A DNA stretch of 64,000 nucleotides from Hyphomicrobiales bacterium. GTDB taxonomy: Bacteria; Pseudomonadota; Alphaproteobacteria; Rhizobiales; JACESI01. Where the stretch lies: positions 1 through 64,000 of the forward strand of contig JACESI010000007.1 in NCBI GenBank assembly GCA_013911885.1. The letters are read 5' to 3'. The notes beneath the pieces are model-generated. The model saw only the letters and a list, made by a program, of their open reading frames with translations. It did not search any database and was not told the DNA's origin. A program made the translations under genes and the position numbers. Within the stretch, counting starts at the first letter, position 1. Each line of letters begins with the position of its first letter. Below are positions 31,393-40,679 of this stretch, piece after piece.

Positions 31393-32298
31393 ATGTCTCT
31401 TGCTAAGATTTTTGAAGAAGCCCTTGAGAGCATGGAGGTTCAAAACCTCCATGCGCTGATCGTCGGGCTGTGTTCAAAGGCCGTCAAGCATCGCATTATC
31501 GGTCATGCCGATGAAGCAAAATTTGTTAAAATCATTGGGCTTTTACTCGGTCTTGCCGACTATCGGGTCCGCGCCAATGCGGCGGAGCAACTTGCCGATA
31601 CGAAAGGTTTGCCACCGGAAATCTATCTCTATTTTGCCTGCGACGATATAACCATCGCTGGCATGTTCCTTGAGCCGGGCAGCGTGTTGCCGCCCGCAAG
31701 CCAGGTCCATATCGCGAAATACACGACAACGGAGCACCGGCTGATGCTCGTCGCGCGAAAGGATTTAAGCCCTGAAGCAGTTCAGGAGATCATGCGCACC
31801 AATGATGTTCGTGTGATCCGCGCGATGAATGAGAATGAGACGGCGGCGCTGTTCTACGAATATGACGATAGCCCGCCGGGCGAACTCGACAATCGTCTGC
31901 AGAGCATTATTGACGATTTGAGTGGTGGCGAGAGCAAACCTTCCGCAAAGGAGAACCCGCTTGATACGATGATCAAGCTGTTCTGCGAGAAGAGCCGCTT
32001 TGTGGATATTATCGAAGTTCTGGCGAAAAATGGCCAATTGCCGAAGGAAACGGTCAAGGGTCTTTTTGCCAACAAGGATTCAGAGCCGATCAGCATTCTG
32101 TGCAAAGGACTTGGTGTCAGCGAGGAAGCTTACGGCGCGCTTGCAAAATTCCGCTGCCGCAGACTGGGCCAGCTTGAACGGCTTGCGGACACGGCGCGCG
32201 AGCAATATCCCGGTATCGATGGTGATTATGCGAAGGCGATGCTGATCGAGCTTCAGGGCTCCGCCGTGCGCATGGTACGGGCAAAAAGCCAGGCATAA
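31393..32298 (+). CDS. DUF2336-like protein
   Basis: The 301-residue helical protein (MSLAKIFEEALESMEVQNLH..., RVRANAAEQLADTKGLPPEI, EIMRTNDVRVIRAMNENETAAL, GLFANKDSEPISILCKGLGVSEEAY) has the repeated helix pairs and the late CKGLGVSEEAY-type block of DUF2336 proteins, but is more diverged than the one at 27587. No transmembrane or enzymatic motif is visible. It stands alone, 90 bases before the MoxR ATPase gene. A CtrA-like half site lies 53 bases upstream of the start. Confidence 0.65.
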   Translation: MSLAKIFEEALESMEVQNLHALIVGLCSKAVKHRIIGHADEAKFVKIIGLLLGLADYRVRANAAEQLADTKGLPPEIYLYFACDDITIAGMFLEPGSVLPPASQVHIAKYTTTEHRLMLVARKDLSPEAVQEIMRTNDVRVIRAMNENETAALFYEYDDSPPGELDNRLQSIIDDLSGGESKPSAKENPLDTMIKLFCEKSRFVDIIEVLAKNGQLPKETVKGLFANKDSEPISILCKGLGVSEEAYGALAKFRCRRLGQLERLADTAREQYPGIDGDYAKAMLIELQGSAVRMVRAKSQA

Positions 32299-32390
32299 AC
32301 ACGCTTCAGGACCTGCGATTTCCTGGTTGCTCTCCAGGCCGCAATCAGGGAGAGTGCGGCGCAGAGCTTCGCATATTCGACGGACATTTC

Positions 32391-33233
32391 ATGCGCTTCA
32401 ACGGGACCGACTCTTACATCAGCGACCAGAATCTTTCAGTCGCGGTCAACGCTGCAATTGCGCTGGAGCGACCGCTTCTGGTCAAGGGCGAACCCGGTAC
32501 GGGCAAGACCGAGCTTGCGCGCCAGGTCGCCGCCGCCCTCGGTCTTCCGCTCCTCGAATGGCACGTGAAGTCCACGACCAAGGCGCAACAGGGGCTTTAT
32601 GAATATGATGCCGTGTCGCGGCTTCGAGACAGCCAGCTTGGGGATCCGCGTGTCAGTGACGTTACAAACTACATCAAGCGGGGCAAGCTCTGGGAAGCCT
32701 TCAGCGCCCCCGCCAAGGTGGTCCTTCTGATCGATGAGATCGACAAGGCTGATATCGAGTTTCCAAACGACCTTCTGCAGGAACTCGACCGAATGGAGTT
32801 CTTCGTCTACGAGACCGGTGAGACGGTGCGCGCGGTGAACCGACCCGTGGTCATCATCACGTCGAACAATGAGAAGGAATTGCCGGACGCTTTTCTGCGC
32901 CGCTGTTTCTTTCATTTCATCAAATTTCCTGATGCGGAAATTCTTGCGCAGATTGTCGGCGTGCATTTTCCCGGCATCAAGCAATCCTTGGTGCGCGCGG
33001 CGTTGACGCAGTTTTTCGAAATCCGCGAAACGCCGGGGCTCAAGAAAAAGCCGTCGACCTCTGAGGCTCTCGACTGGATCCGCCTTCTGGTGAGCGAGGA
33101 TGTCGATCCGGCGAGCCTGCGCGGCGAGGCCACAAGCGCGTTACCGAAATTGCACGGTGCGCTTTTGAAAAACGAGCAGGATGTGCATCTTTTCGAGCGG
33201 CTTGCCTTTCTCGCGCGGCGCGAGGGACGCTAG
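32391..33233 (+). CDS. MoxR-type AAA+ ATPase
   Basis: The 280-residue protein has Walker A LVKGEPGTGKTELARQ (about residue 32), Walker B VVLLIDEIDKADIEFPNDLL, sensor 1 VIITSNNEKELPDAFLRRC and the arginine-finger region. This MoxR subfamily usually pairs with a VWA/CoxE-like protein; together they act as a chaperone that inserts metals or activates complexes. Here the VWA partner lies 1.7 kb downstream (34947-36143) with two transporter-type genes between. The stop directly abuts the next GTG. Confidence 0.88.
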   Translation: MRFNGTDSYISDQNLSVAVNAAIALERPLLVKGEPGTGKTELARQVAAALGLPLLEWHVKSTTKAQQGLYEYDAVSRLRDSQLGDPRVSDVTNYIKRGKLWEAFSAPAKVVLLIDEIDKADIEFPNDLLQELDRMEFFVYETGETVRAVNRPVVIITSNNEKELPDAFLRRCFFHFIKFPDAEILAQIVGVHFPGIKQSLVRAALTQFFEIRETPGLKKKPSTSEALDWIRLLVSEDVDPASLRGEATSALPKLHGALLKNEQDVHLFERLAFLARREGR

Positions 33234-34193
33234 GTGCCTCCGATCCTGGATGCGCTGTTCAATCCCATCCTGCCGATATTTGCGATTGCCGGTGTCGGCT
33301 ATGTCCTTGGAAGGATGAAGATCTTTGATGCCGCGATGGCTTTGACCATCAACCGCTTCGTCGTGATGGTGGCGCTTCCGGCGCTGCTGTTTTCATTTCT
33401 TGCAAGCGTGCCGTTTCGTGAATTCGACTTTGCTTTTGTGACGATCTATTTTGTCGCGAGCATGACCCTTTATGCGCTGGGCTTCTGCATCATGCGTTAT
33501 GGATTTCGCCTCGGGCCGCGTGAATCGCTTCTGCTCGGCATGGCGTGCTGTTTCACCAACCACGTCTTTTTCGTGATTTACATCGCAACCATCCTCTATG
33601 GCGATGCAGCCAAGATTCCGCTGCTTGCGATCATTACCTTTGATGCGTTCCTGATTTTTGGCGCGACGTTTCTTTATATGGATATCGTGGTGAGCGGCGC
33701 ACGATCGCCGCTTTCCGCGGCAAAGGTGTTTTTCAAGAACCCGATGATTGTGGCGCTTATCCTTGGTCTTGGCGTCGGCTTCTTCGCGCTGCCGGTTCAT
33801 GCAGGGATCATGACCTATGCCACATTCGCAGGCGGCGCGGCTGCACCGGCGTCAATGTTCGCCCTTGGTGTGGTGCTGAGTGGCGTTGCGCTTGATTTTC
33901 GCGACGGACCTGCCTGGACGACGGTCACCCTCAAGCTCGTATTCCATCCGCTCCTGACCTTTCTCGGCTTTGCGCTTTTGTTTCCCGCAGCGTTGGCGGT
34001 CGCGCCGGCAGATGGCTTTGGCGGCGGTGATATCTGGCTGAAAGCGCTCGTTTTAACCGCCGCCGGACCTTGCGGTGCAATGCCTTTCGTGATCGCACTC
34101 CAGCATGGCGTGAACACGACACGTATCGTGCGGGCGATCATTTTCTCGACGGTGCTGTCGCTATTCACCCTCGCCATCATTGCGTCATTGTAA
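33234..34193 (+). CDS. AEC family transporter
   Basis: The 319-residue protein has about ten membrane segments and the AEC pattern PILPIFAIAGVGYVLGRMKIF at the start, NRFVVMVALPALLFSFLAS, and a second half with ASMFALGVVLSGVALDF and AGPCGAMPFVIALQHG. Family members export organic acids or auxin-like compounds. The GTG at 33234 follows the moxR stop without a gap. It sits inside a moxR-VWA module, where it has no obvious role. Confidence 0.85.
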   Translation: MPPILDALFNPILPIFAIAGVGYVLGRMKIFDAAMALTINRFVVMVALPALLFSFLASVPFREFDFAFVTIYFVASMTLYALGFCIMRYGFRLGPRESLLLGMACCFTNHVFFVIYIATILYGDAAKIPLLAIITFDAFLIFGATFLYMDIVVSGARSPLSAAKVFFKNPMIVALILGLGVGFFALPVHAGIMTYATFAGGAAAPASMFALGVVLSGVALDFRDGPAWTTVTLKLVFHPLLTFLGFALLFPAALAVAPADGFGGGDIWLKALVLTAAGPCGAMPFVIALQHGVNTTRIVRAIIFSTVLSLFTLAIIASL

Positions 34194-34202
34194 TTTTGCT
34201 GA

Positions 34203-34937
34203 ATGAGGGCGAGGATCAAGGGCCATGACGCTGGAAAGGTTTTCGACGACGTGACCTCTGTGACTTCCTCCAAAGTGAAGCCGAACAATAGCCATGCCTA
34301 TCCGGCCTACAGCCTGCGCGAGCGCGTTGCCGATGGGGCGGTGCATGTTGCTGGACTTGTATTCGGCGTGACCGCGCTTGCGGTTCTCCTCACCTTATCA
34401 CTCGCGCAGAAGCACGCTTATGAAACAGCGGCGCTCGCTGTTTATGGCGGGGCAATGGTGCTGATGCTTTCCTGTTCGGCGGCGTATCACCTGACCCCGG
34501 TTCTCAATTGGAAAGTCGTCCTGCGCCGGTTCGACAAGGCCGCGATCTTTCTCAAGATTGCCGGAACCTATACGCCCTTTGCCGCGCTGAAAATGGGTGG
34601 CGCCGTCGGCTTCGGCCTTCTTGGCACCGTCTGGATCGTCGCCCTGCTCGGCGCAGGTCTGGTGCTCGGGCTCAAACAGAAACACACCAAACTATCGGTC
34701 GCGCTTTATCTTGCCCTCGGCTGGATTGGGGTTCTGGTGCTCTGGCCGTTGATGGCCTCGATGTCCGGCCTTGCTTTTGGCCTTCTCGGCCTTGGTGGTG
34801 TGCTTTACTCCGTCGGCGTGATTTTTCACCTCTGGGAGAGCCTGCCGTTTTCGAATGCGATCTGGCATCTCTTCGTTCTCGTCGCTACCGCCTGCCATTA
34901 TGCGGCGGTCTATGTTGCTGTCCTGACTGATTTTTGA
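34203..34937 (+). CDS. trhA: TrhA/hemolysin III (PAQR) family membrane protein
   Basis: Seven membrane segments and the PAQR residues are visible: RVADGAVHVAGLVFG, MLSCSAAYHLTP, RFDKAAIFLKIAGTYTPF, and HLFVLVATACHYAAVY with the third metal-binding histidine region. Bacterial members are linked to membrane energetics/homeostasis rather than haemolysis. The annotated ATG at 34203 gives a 36-residue polar leader; a later start near 34250 is possible. It lies 9 bases after the AEC gene and 9 before the VWA gene. Confidence 0.85.
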   Translation: MRARIKGHDAGKVFDDVTSVTSSKVKPNNSHAYPAYSLRERVADGAVHVAGLVFGVTALAVLLTLSLAQKHAYETAALAVYGGAMVLMLSCSAAYHLTPVLNWKVVLRRFDKAAIFLKIAGTYTPFAALKMGGAVGFGLLGTVWIVALLGAGLVLGLKQKHTKLSVALYLALGWIGVLVLWPLMASMSGLAFGLLGLGGVLYSVGVIFHLWESLPFSNAIWHLFVLVATACHYAAVYVAVLTDF

Positions 34938-34946
34938 GGCTCGGCG

Positions 34947-36143
34947 ATGTTTGTTCCGTTTTTCCTCCAATTGAAAGCGGCGCGCGTGCCGGTGAGCCTG
35001 CGCGAATATCTTACGCTTCTGGAAGCCCTGGACGCCGGCCTCGCGCGCTACGATATTGACGCCTTTTATTATCTTGCCCGCACGATCCTCGTCAAAGACG
35101 AGCGTCACTATGACCGTTTCGATCAGGTTTTCGCACAGTGCTTCAATGGCCTGGACGCGATTGCGGGCGAAGCGGACGCAGCCGAGGGACCAGCGCCACG
35201 CGCAATCCCCGAGGAATGGCTGCGACGGCTTGCCGAAAAGCATCTCACACCGGAAGAAATGGCGGAAATCAAGGCGCTTGGCGGTTTCGATAAATTGATG
35301 GAAACCCTGCGTGAGCGCCTGAAAGAACAGCAAAAGAGGCATCAGGGCGGCAGCAAGTGGATCGGAACAGCAGGCACTTCGCCGTTTGGTGCTTATGGCT
35401 ATAATCCGGAAGGGGTGCGCATCGGACAGGATGGCTCGCGCCACCGTCGCGCGGTCAAGGTGTGGGACCAGCGCGAATTCCGCGATCTCGATGATGGGCG
35501 CGAAATCGGCACCCGCACAATCAAGATCGCGCTACGGCGGCTCAGGCGATGGGTGCGCGAAGGCGCGGCTGAGGAATTCGATCTGCCCGGAACGATCCGA
35601 TCGACCGCCGAGCACGGCTATCTCGATGTGCAAACCCGCCCGGAACGGCGCAACGCGGTCAAACTGCTTTTGTTCATGGATGTCGGCGGGTCGATGGATG
35701 ACCATGTTCGTGCAGCCGAGGAGCTTTTTTCAGCGGCGCGCACCGAATTCAAGACCCTTGACTATTTCTATTTCCACAACTGCGTTTATGAGGGCGTCTG
35801 GAAAGACAATCAGCGGCGCTGGCGTGAACAGATGCCGGTTGCGGACCTTCTCAACACCTACGGGCCCGATTACAAGGTGGTCTTTGTCGGTGATGCGTCA
35901 ATGTCGCCTTATGAGGTTGCGATGCCGGGCGGGTCGGTCGAGCATTGGAACGCGGAGCCGGGCGAAGCATGGTTGCGCCGCATCGTGGCGCGGTTTCCAC
36001 GCTCGGTCTGGCTCAACCCCGTGCCGGAGCAATACTGGCCCTATACCCAATCCGTTGCGATGATAAGACAGGTGATTGAAAACCGCATGTTCCCGCTCAC
36101 GCTTGCAGGGCTTGATGGGGCAATGAAATTCCTGTCGCGCTGA
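34947..36143 (+). CDS. VWA-domain CoxE-like protein, partner of MoxR
   Basis: The 398-residue protein has an N-terminal helical domain (FFLQLKAARVPVSLREYLTL) typical of CoxE-like proteins and a C-terminal VWA domain with the MIDAS motif LLFMDVGGSMDDH (about residue 240) and VVFVGDASMSPYE. The middle Trp-Asp-Gln block (AVKVWDQREFRDLDD) is conserved in the family. It probably works with the MoxR ATPase at 32391-33233 as a metal-insertion or assembly factor. Full length; the MIDAS has Gly-Gly-Ser in place of the usual Ser-Gly-Ser, a common variant in this group. Confidence 0.85.
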   Translation: MFVPFFLQLKAARVPVSLREYLTLLEALDAGLARYDIDAFYYLARTILVKDERHYDRFDQVFAQCFNGLDAIAGEADAAEGPAPRAIPEEWLRRLAEKHLTPEEMAEIKALGGFDKLMETLRERLKEQQKRHQGGSKWIGTAGTSPFGAYGYNPEGVRIGQDGSRHRRAVKVWDQREFRDLDDGREIGTRTIKIALRRLRRWVREGAAEEFDLPGTIRSTAEHGYLDVQTRPERRNAVKLLLFMDVGGSMDDHVRAAEELFSAARTEFKTLDYFYFHNCVYEGVWKDNQRRWREQMPVADLLNTYGPDYKVVFVGDASMSPYEVAMPGGSVEHWNAEPGEAWLRRIVARFPRSVWLNPVPEQYWPYTQSVAMIRQVIENRMFPLTLAGLDGAMKFLSR

Positions 36144-36252
36144 ACGCATCAATCCTCGCTGACAAGACTTTGATGCAAACACACTATACCCGAAAAAGAT
36201 GTCTGCTATAACGGCACCAATTCATTGTGCGAACTCTTATGAAAGTCTGTCT

Positions 36253-36906
36253 ATGTTATTCAAACTCCTGCCGATTTCGACGTTTTTTGCAGCTATCATC
36301 ATGGTCTCTGCCATGGTTGCCAGCGGACAGACAGCAAATGCCGAGCATAAAGCCGGGGAAAGTGGTCATGGGACAGGCCATGGGACAGGCCATGGGACAG
36401 GCCATGGGACAGGTCATGGGACAGGCCATGAGACTGGTCATGGGACAGGCCATGAGACTGGTCATGATGCTGGCCATGAAGCACAGCAGGGCGAGGGCGT
36501 TGTTCAAATTGGCGGACTTGAAATAAGCGGTGCCTGGACGCGGGCAACCGTCAAGGCGGCGAAAGTGGGTGCCGGTTACCTGACGATCCGCAATCAGGGC
36601 ACGGTCGCAGATCAACTTCTCTCGGTGACCTCGGATGTGTCCGAAAAGACCGAGTTTCACTCGATGGAGCATGTCGGCAATGTGATGCAGATGCGCCACC
36701 TAGAGGGGCCAATCGATATTCCCGCTGGTGGCGAAGTGATTTTTCAGCCAGGCGGCCAGCACCTGATGTTTCTTGATCTCAAATCGCCGTTTGTTGAGGG
36801 AACGATCGTTAATGTTCGTCTCAATTTCGCGGTCGCGGGTCAGGTCGAGGTTCCCTTCAAGATCGGCGGCCTGGCGGCCAAAGGGCCATTGCCTCATGCG
36901 CACTGA
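36253..36906 (+). CDS. periplasmic PCu(A)C copper chaperone with His-rich repeat
   Basis: The 217-residue protein has a signal peptide (about residues 1-30), a His/Gly/Thr repeat region (residues about 38-75, HGTG units), and a PCu(A)C domain starting EISGAWTRATVKAAKVGAGY. The copper ligands are in FHSMEHVGNVMQMRHL and GGQHLMFLDLK. It ends PLPHAH. PCu(A)C delivers Cu(I) to the CuA centre of cytochrome oxidase. The repeat adds about ten histidines, likely for metal storage or capture. It stands alone, 109 bases after the VWA gene. Confidence 0.88.
   Translation: MLFKLLPISTFFAAIIMVSAMVASGQTANAEHKAGESGHGTGHGTGHGTGHGTGHGTGHETGHGTGHETGHDAGHEAQQGEGVVQIGGLEISGAWTRATVKAAKVGAGYLTIRNQGTVADQLLSVTSDVSEKTEFHSMEHVGNVMQMRHLEGPIDIPAGGEVIFQPGGQHLMFLDLKSPFVEGTIVNVRLNFAVAGQVEVPFKIGGLAAKGPLPHAH
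36367..36474 (+). repeat. nine 12-bp coding repeats (CATGGGACAGGC)
   Basis: Nine head-to-tail 12-mers, seven near identical and the last diverged (CATGAGACTGGT, CATGATGCTGGC), encode four-residue units HGTG, HETG and HDAG. The uniform 5' units point to recent slippage-driven expansion, so copy number may vary between strains without shifting frame. Confidence 0.9.
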
Positions 36907-37123
36907 AAGGCACGGCTGAAAGGCGCGACCAACAAGGCAGGAGAAGCATACAGCCGCGCGTTTGTTTTCTTGCAAAGTCCTATCGACAATCAGAGCCTTG
37001 TCACGTATAGACAGGCAAATTTCATCATACTCGAACAACGCATTCGCCCCGGGATGGAACAGGCCCGGCCGGAAATACGGAGAGGCGCTCTGGTTGTTCT
37101 TTCAATCAAAAAGGCAAAATGCG

Positions 37124-37702
37124 ATGAACATTATCGAGACGCTTGAAAAAGAACAGATGGAAGCAATGGCCGCGAAGCGGACCATGCCGGACTTCAAGGC
37201 AGGCGACAACCTGCGCGTCAATGTCCGTGTGACCGAAGGCACCCGCGAGCGCATTCAGGCCTATGAAGGCGTGTGCATTTCGCGCCAGGGCTCCGGCGTC
37301 AATGAGAGCTTCACGGTGCGTAAGATTTCCTATGGTGAGGGGGTCGAGCGCCTTTTCCCGATCTATTCACCGATGATCGATAGTGTCGAAGTTGTCCGCC
37401 GCGGCAAGGTGCGCCGTGCGAAGCTCTATTACCTGCGTGATCGTCGCGGCAAATCCGCCCGCATCACCGAGGCGACCGATGTGCGCACGCGCCGCCTGCA
37501 GGAAGGCGAACGTCAGATCGCGATTGAAGCAAAAGCGGCCAAGGAAGCCGAGAAGATTGCAGCAGCAGAGGCGGCCGCCGCAGAAGCAGCAGCCGCAAAG
37601 GCCGCCGCTGAAGCAGAAGCCGCCGCTCTCGAAGCAGCAAAGGTCGCTGCTGAAGCAGAAGCTGCTGCCGCCGCAGCCGCAGACAAACCAGTCAACGAAT
37701 AA
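37124..37702 (+). CDS. rplS: ribosomal protein L19 with Ala/Glu-rich C-terminal extension
   Basis: The first 125 residues are standard L19 ([75 protein letters not shown]). A tail of about 65 residues made of Ala, Glu and Lys follows ([20 protein letters not shown]), ending ADKPVNE. The tail should form a long helix protruding from the 50S subunit. Extensions occur in other alphaproteobacterial L19 proteins, but this one is long and low-complexity. ATG 37124 matches the conserved N-terminus. A terminator follows. Confidence 0.93.
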   Translation: MNIIETLEKEQMEAMAAKRTMPDFKAGDNLRVNVRVTEGTRERIQAYEGVCISRQGSGVNESFTVRKISYGEGVERLFPIYSPMIDSVEVVRRGKVRRAKLYYLRDRRGKSARITEATDVRTRRLQEGERQIAIEAKAAKEAEKIAAAEAAAAEAAAAKAAAEAEAAALEAAKVAAEAEAAAAAAADKPVNE

Positions 37703-37750
37703 CCGAGCAGCCCATAGTGTTGCCAGAGTGTTGAAAGCCTGAAGTTTATA

Positions 37751-37779
37751 AACCGCGATCTTTGTATCGCGGTTTTTTA
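37751..37779 (+). terminator. Rho-independent terminator of rplS
   Basis: AACCGCGAT, a 6-base loop and ATCGCGGTT followed by TTTTAT, 49 bases after the rplS stop. Confidence 0.9.
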
Positions 37780-38092
37780 TTGAGAATTTCCTCTTTGAGA
37801 AAAGGGGCTCTGCATGACGATCGGCTCATGCCTCCATGCGCGTTGTCCCTCTTTTCAGAGGTGGCCGCGGACTGGCGTATGACAAGCGTCTAAAGGCTTT
37901 CACTCTTTGTTTGAGTGGGTTTTTCAACGAAGCGGCGAGGCCGATGCCTAGTCTCTCGGACCTTTACCCGTTTTTCGAATTCTTGGGCAGTCATTTCGCC
38001 TTGTTAGCATTTCGGGCTCATCCGCAGCGCTGATGCGCTTGCGGATTTTCATGCCTCTTTACCGCGCGCCCTGGGATAACAAAGCTCGTATA
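37780..38092. other. 313-base intergenic stretch, no gene recognised
   Basis: No frame here has protein-like composition with a ribosome site. A hairpin ATCCGCA...TGCGGAT (38020-38046) followed by TTTTC could terminate a plus-strand transcript, so a small RNA between about 37.83 and 38.05 kb is possible but unsupported otherwise. Confidence 0.4.
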
Positions 38093-38124
38093 ATAAAAAA
38101 CCCGCCTCCTTGCAGAGGCGGGTT
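38093..38124 (-). terminator. Rho-independent terminator of the Omp25-like gene
   Basis: Minus strand AACCCGCCTC, loop, GAGGCGGGTT, then TTTTTATTA. It lies 33 bases after the stop at 38157. Confidence 0.88.
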
Positions 38125-38156
38125 GATTTGTTCGTCAAGACGCTAGAGCGTATTGA

Positions 38157-38807
38157 TTAGAATTTGTACTTCACGTTGAGTTTCACGGTGTGGCCGCTGA
38201 ACTCAGCTGCGGTAATGCCGCCGCCAAAATTGAAATTATTGTCCTGCAAGCTCACATAGTTATATTCAAGACCAGACAGGATATTGTCGGTGATTGCATA
38301 TTCAACGCCGCCGCCAACCGCAAAACCGTTGTGGAAATTACTGTCAGAGTTGCCTGGAACCGCGATGTCAACCACACCGAAAGCATAGCCACCTTCAAAG
38401 TAGGTCAGGACACGGTCAATCGGCGTGTAGCCGAGACGGACGGTCGCTGTGCCGAGAAGATTGAGATCGGCATCAAGCGCGCCGACTTCGGCTTGTGGGG
38501 TTGCATAGTTGGCGTCGCCTTCGATACCGACAACGAACTTGTTGATCTGGTGATTATAGCCGATATTGCCACCGAGTAGCAGGCCGGAGTTGCCGCCGAG
38601 ATCGAGACCGGCATTGTTGTCGAAATCACCGCCGAATACACCACCGACTTGCAGGCCGAGATAGGCACCTGACCAATCATAAGCACTGGCTGTAACGGGA
38701 AGCGGTTCGCCCGCATTGTCGGGCAGGTCTGCTGCCAGGGCGCCTGTTGCGATCAATCCAGAAAAGGTACTGGCAAGAAGGACAGACTTAAGAACGCGTG
38801 TCATCAT
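38157..38807 (-). CDS. Omp25/Omp31-like outer-membrane beta-barrel protein
   Basis: The 216-residue protein has a signal peptide (about residues 1-26, cut after TGALA), the mature start ADLPDNAGEPLPVTASAYDWSG typical of this family, eight predicted amphipathic strands (AYLGLQVGGVFGG; GGNIGYNHQINKFVVGIEGD; TVRLGYTPIDRVLTYFEGGY) and the C-terminal KLNVKYKF with terminal Phe needed for BAM insertion. It is an 8-strand surface barrel with structural roles in Rhizobiales. Single gene with its own terminator. Confidence 0.88.
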   Translation of the reverse strand: MMTRVLKSVLLASTFSGLIATGALAADLPDNAGEPLPVTASAYDWSGAYLGLQVGGVFGGDFDNNAGLDLGGNSGLLLGGNIGYNHQINKFVVGIEGDANYATPQAEVGALDADLNLLGTATVRLGYTPIDRVLTYFEGGYAFGVVDIAVPGNSDSNFHNGFAVGGGVEYAITDNILSGLEYNYVSLQDNNFNFGGGITAAEFSGHTVKLNVKYKF

Positions 38808-39278
38808 ATTTTCCTTTGTAAAAAACGCTAAAGCCCTCAGATCAGAAATATCCTAAAGGTCTTTTGGGTCCAAACTATTTGAATATTATTTATGTCATGA
38901 TCCGGGCTGAATCAAGGCAAAGATACGGCGAAACCTCTGATAGTCATCACATATTTGAGAGCTTCTGAAATCTTGGGTGAAAGAGCGTGCCTAAAATACA
39001 ACAATCAAGTCAAATGTTTGAAATATAGCTGTTTTTACGATACAGATGAATAATTTCTTAAAAGGCCTTGTCTGCCTTTTTGCATGATTTCGCCCGCCCG
39101 AATCGACAGGTTTTCATGAGCGTGATCTTGACCGGCCAACGGACATTGAACCATAAGAGAAGCTTATCATCTTGACGGAGTTCCGCCGCCACTCGCCTAA
39201 TGAGAGCAATGGCTGGCAGGTCTGGGCGGAGATGACGACGCAAGCAACGCAATAACGAACAACGACAAGGGTTCCTTG
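38808..39278. other. 471-base gap between divergent Omp25-like gene and leuC
   Basis: The stretch is relatively AT-rich (for example TTTGAATATTATTTATGTCATG at 38878-38899) and must hold both promoters. I find no leader peptide rich in Leu codons, no terminator-antiterminator pair, and no convincing reading frame. Confidence 0.5.
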
Positions 39279-40679
39279 ATGGCAGCCAGAACGCTCTATG
39301 ACAAAATTTGGGACGACCACCTGATCCATGAACAGGAGGATGGCACCGCCTTGCTTTATATCGACCGGCACCTCGTGCATGAGGTGACGAGTCCGCAGGC
39401 CTTTGAGGGATTGCGCATGACCGGTCGCACGGTCCACGCCCCGGAAAAGACGCTTGCTGTTGTCGACCACAATGTGCCGACCACGGACCGGTCGCTGCCG
39501 AATCCTGACGCGGAATCGGCTATTCAGATCGCAGCGCTTGCGAAAAATGCCGCCGATTTCAATGTTGAATATTATTCCGAGCATGACCGGCGTCAGGGCG
39601 TTGTTCATATTATCGGCCCGGAGCAGGGCTTCACCCTTCCGGGCATGACGATTGTCTGCGGCGACAGCCATACATCGACCCATGGTGCGTTCGGCGCGCT
39701 TGCCCATGGCATCGGTACCTCCGAGGTCGAGCATGTCCTCGCAACTCAGACCCTGATCCAGAAAAAAGCCAAGAACATGAAGGTCGAAGTTAACGGCACC
39801 CTGCCCGAGGGCGTGACGGCCAAAGACATCATCCTGGCGATTATCGGTGAAATCGGCACCGCGGGCGGCACCGGCTATGTCATCGAATATTGCGGCGAAG
39901 CAATCCGCGCGCTTTCCATGGAAGGCCGCATGACGATCTGCAACATGTCGATCGAAGGCGGCGCGCGCGCTGGACTGATTGCCCCGGACGAGACGACATT
40001 TGCCTATGTCAAGGGTCGCCCCAAGGCGCCAACGGGCAAAGCCTGGGATATGGCGCTCGACTACTGGAAAACGCTGCACACCGACGAGGGCGCGCATTTC
40101 GATAAGGTCGTCACGCTCAATGCCTCCAGTCTGCCGCCGATTGTCTCGTGGGGGTCTTCGCCGGAGGATGTCGTTTCAGTGACAGGCGTCGTGCCGGACC
40201 CGGCCGATATTGCCGAAGAAACAAAACGCATATCAAAGCAGCGCGCGCTTGATTATATGGGTCTTCAGGCCGGAACAAAGATCACCGATATTGCGATTGA
40301 TCGTGTCTTCATCGGATCGTGCACCAATGGCCGCATCGAAGATCTTCGCGCGGCAGCGCGTATTCTCGACGGCAAGAAGGTTGCTGAACGGGTGAGCGCG
40401 ATGGTCGTGCCGGGTTCCGGTCTCGTGAAGGCGCAGGCGGAAGCCGAAGGTCTTGACCGGATTTTCATCGAGGCAGGCTTTGAATGGCGCGAACCGGGCT
40501 GTTCGATGTGCCTTGCCATGAACCCGGACAAGCTGAAGCCAGAAGAACGCTGCGCCTCCACATCCAACCGAAATTTCGAGGGCCGTCAGGGCTTCAAGGG
40601 CCGGACCCATCTGGTGTCGCCTGCCATGGCCGCTGCTGCTGCCATTGCGGGCCATTTCGTCGATGTGCGTGATCTTTGA
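39279..40679 (+). CDS. leuC: 3-isopropylmalate dehydratase large subunit
   Basis: The 466-residue protein has the aconitase-family marks: [29 protein letters not shown], and the 4Fe-4S cysteines in [17 protein letters not shown] and [13 protein letters not shown]. With LeuD it isomerises 2- to 3-isopropylmalate in leucine synthesis. The ATG at 39279 matches the conserved [12 protein letters not shown] start; the TTG three bases earlier is not needed. leuD is not in the window. The stop overlaps the next gene. Confidence 0.96.
   Translation: MAARTLYDKIWDDHLIHEQEDGTALLYIDRHLVHEVTSPQAFEGLRMTGRTVHAPEKTLAVVDHNVPTTDRSLPNPDAESAIQIAALAKNAADFNVEYYSEHDRRQGVVHIIGPEQGFTLPGMTIVCGDSHTSTHGAFGALAHGIGTSEVEHVLATQTLIQKKAKNMKVEVNGTLPEGVTAKDIILAIIGEIGTAGGTGYVIEYCGEAIRALSMEGRMTICNMSIEGGARAGLIAPDETTFAYVKGRPKAPTGKAWDMALDYWKTLHTDEGAHFDKVVTLNASSLPPIVSWGSSPEDVVSVTGVVPDPADIAEETKRISKQRALDYMGLQAGTKITDIAIDRVFIGSCTNGRIEDLRAAARILDGKKVAERVSAMVVPGSGLVKAQAEAEGLDRIFIEAGFEWREPGCSMCLAMNPDKLKPEERCASTSNRNFEGRQGFKGRTHLVSPAMAAAAAIAGHFVDVRDL

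Noticed and set aside
36367..36474. Regular 12-bp repeats considered as a CRISPR-like or iteron array
   Set aside because: The units are contiguous without spacers and lie in frame inside a protein gene.
36256..36699. Minus-strand frame encoding Met/Cys/Pro repeats opposite the copper chaperone
   Set aside because: It arises from the complementary strand of the 12-bp repeat; no ribosome site or conserved motif.
37513..37695. Minus-strand Ala/Ser-rich 60-residue frame in rplS
   Set aside because: Complement of the Ala-rich L19 tail.
37836..38033. 65-codon plus-strand frame after rplS
   Set aside because: No ribosome site, low protein-like character and no family; treated as intergenic.
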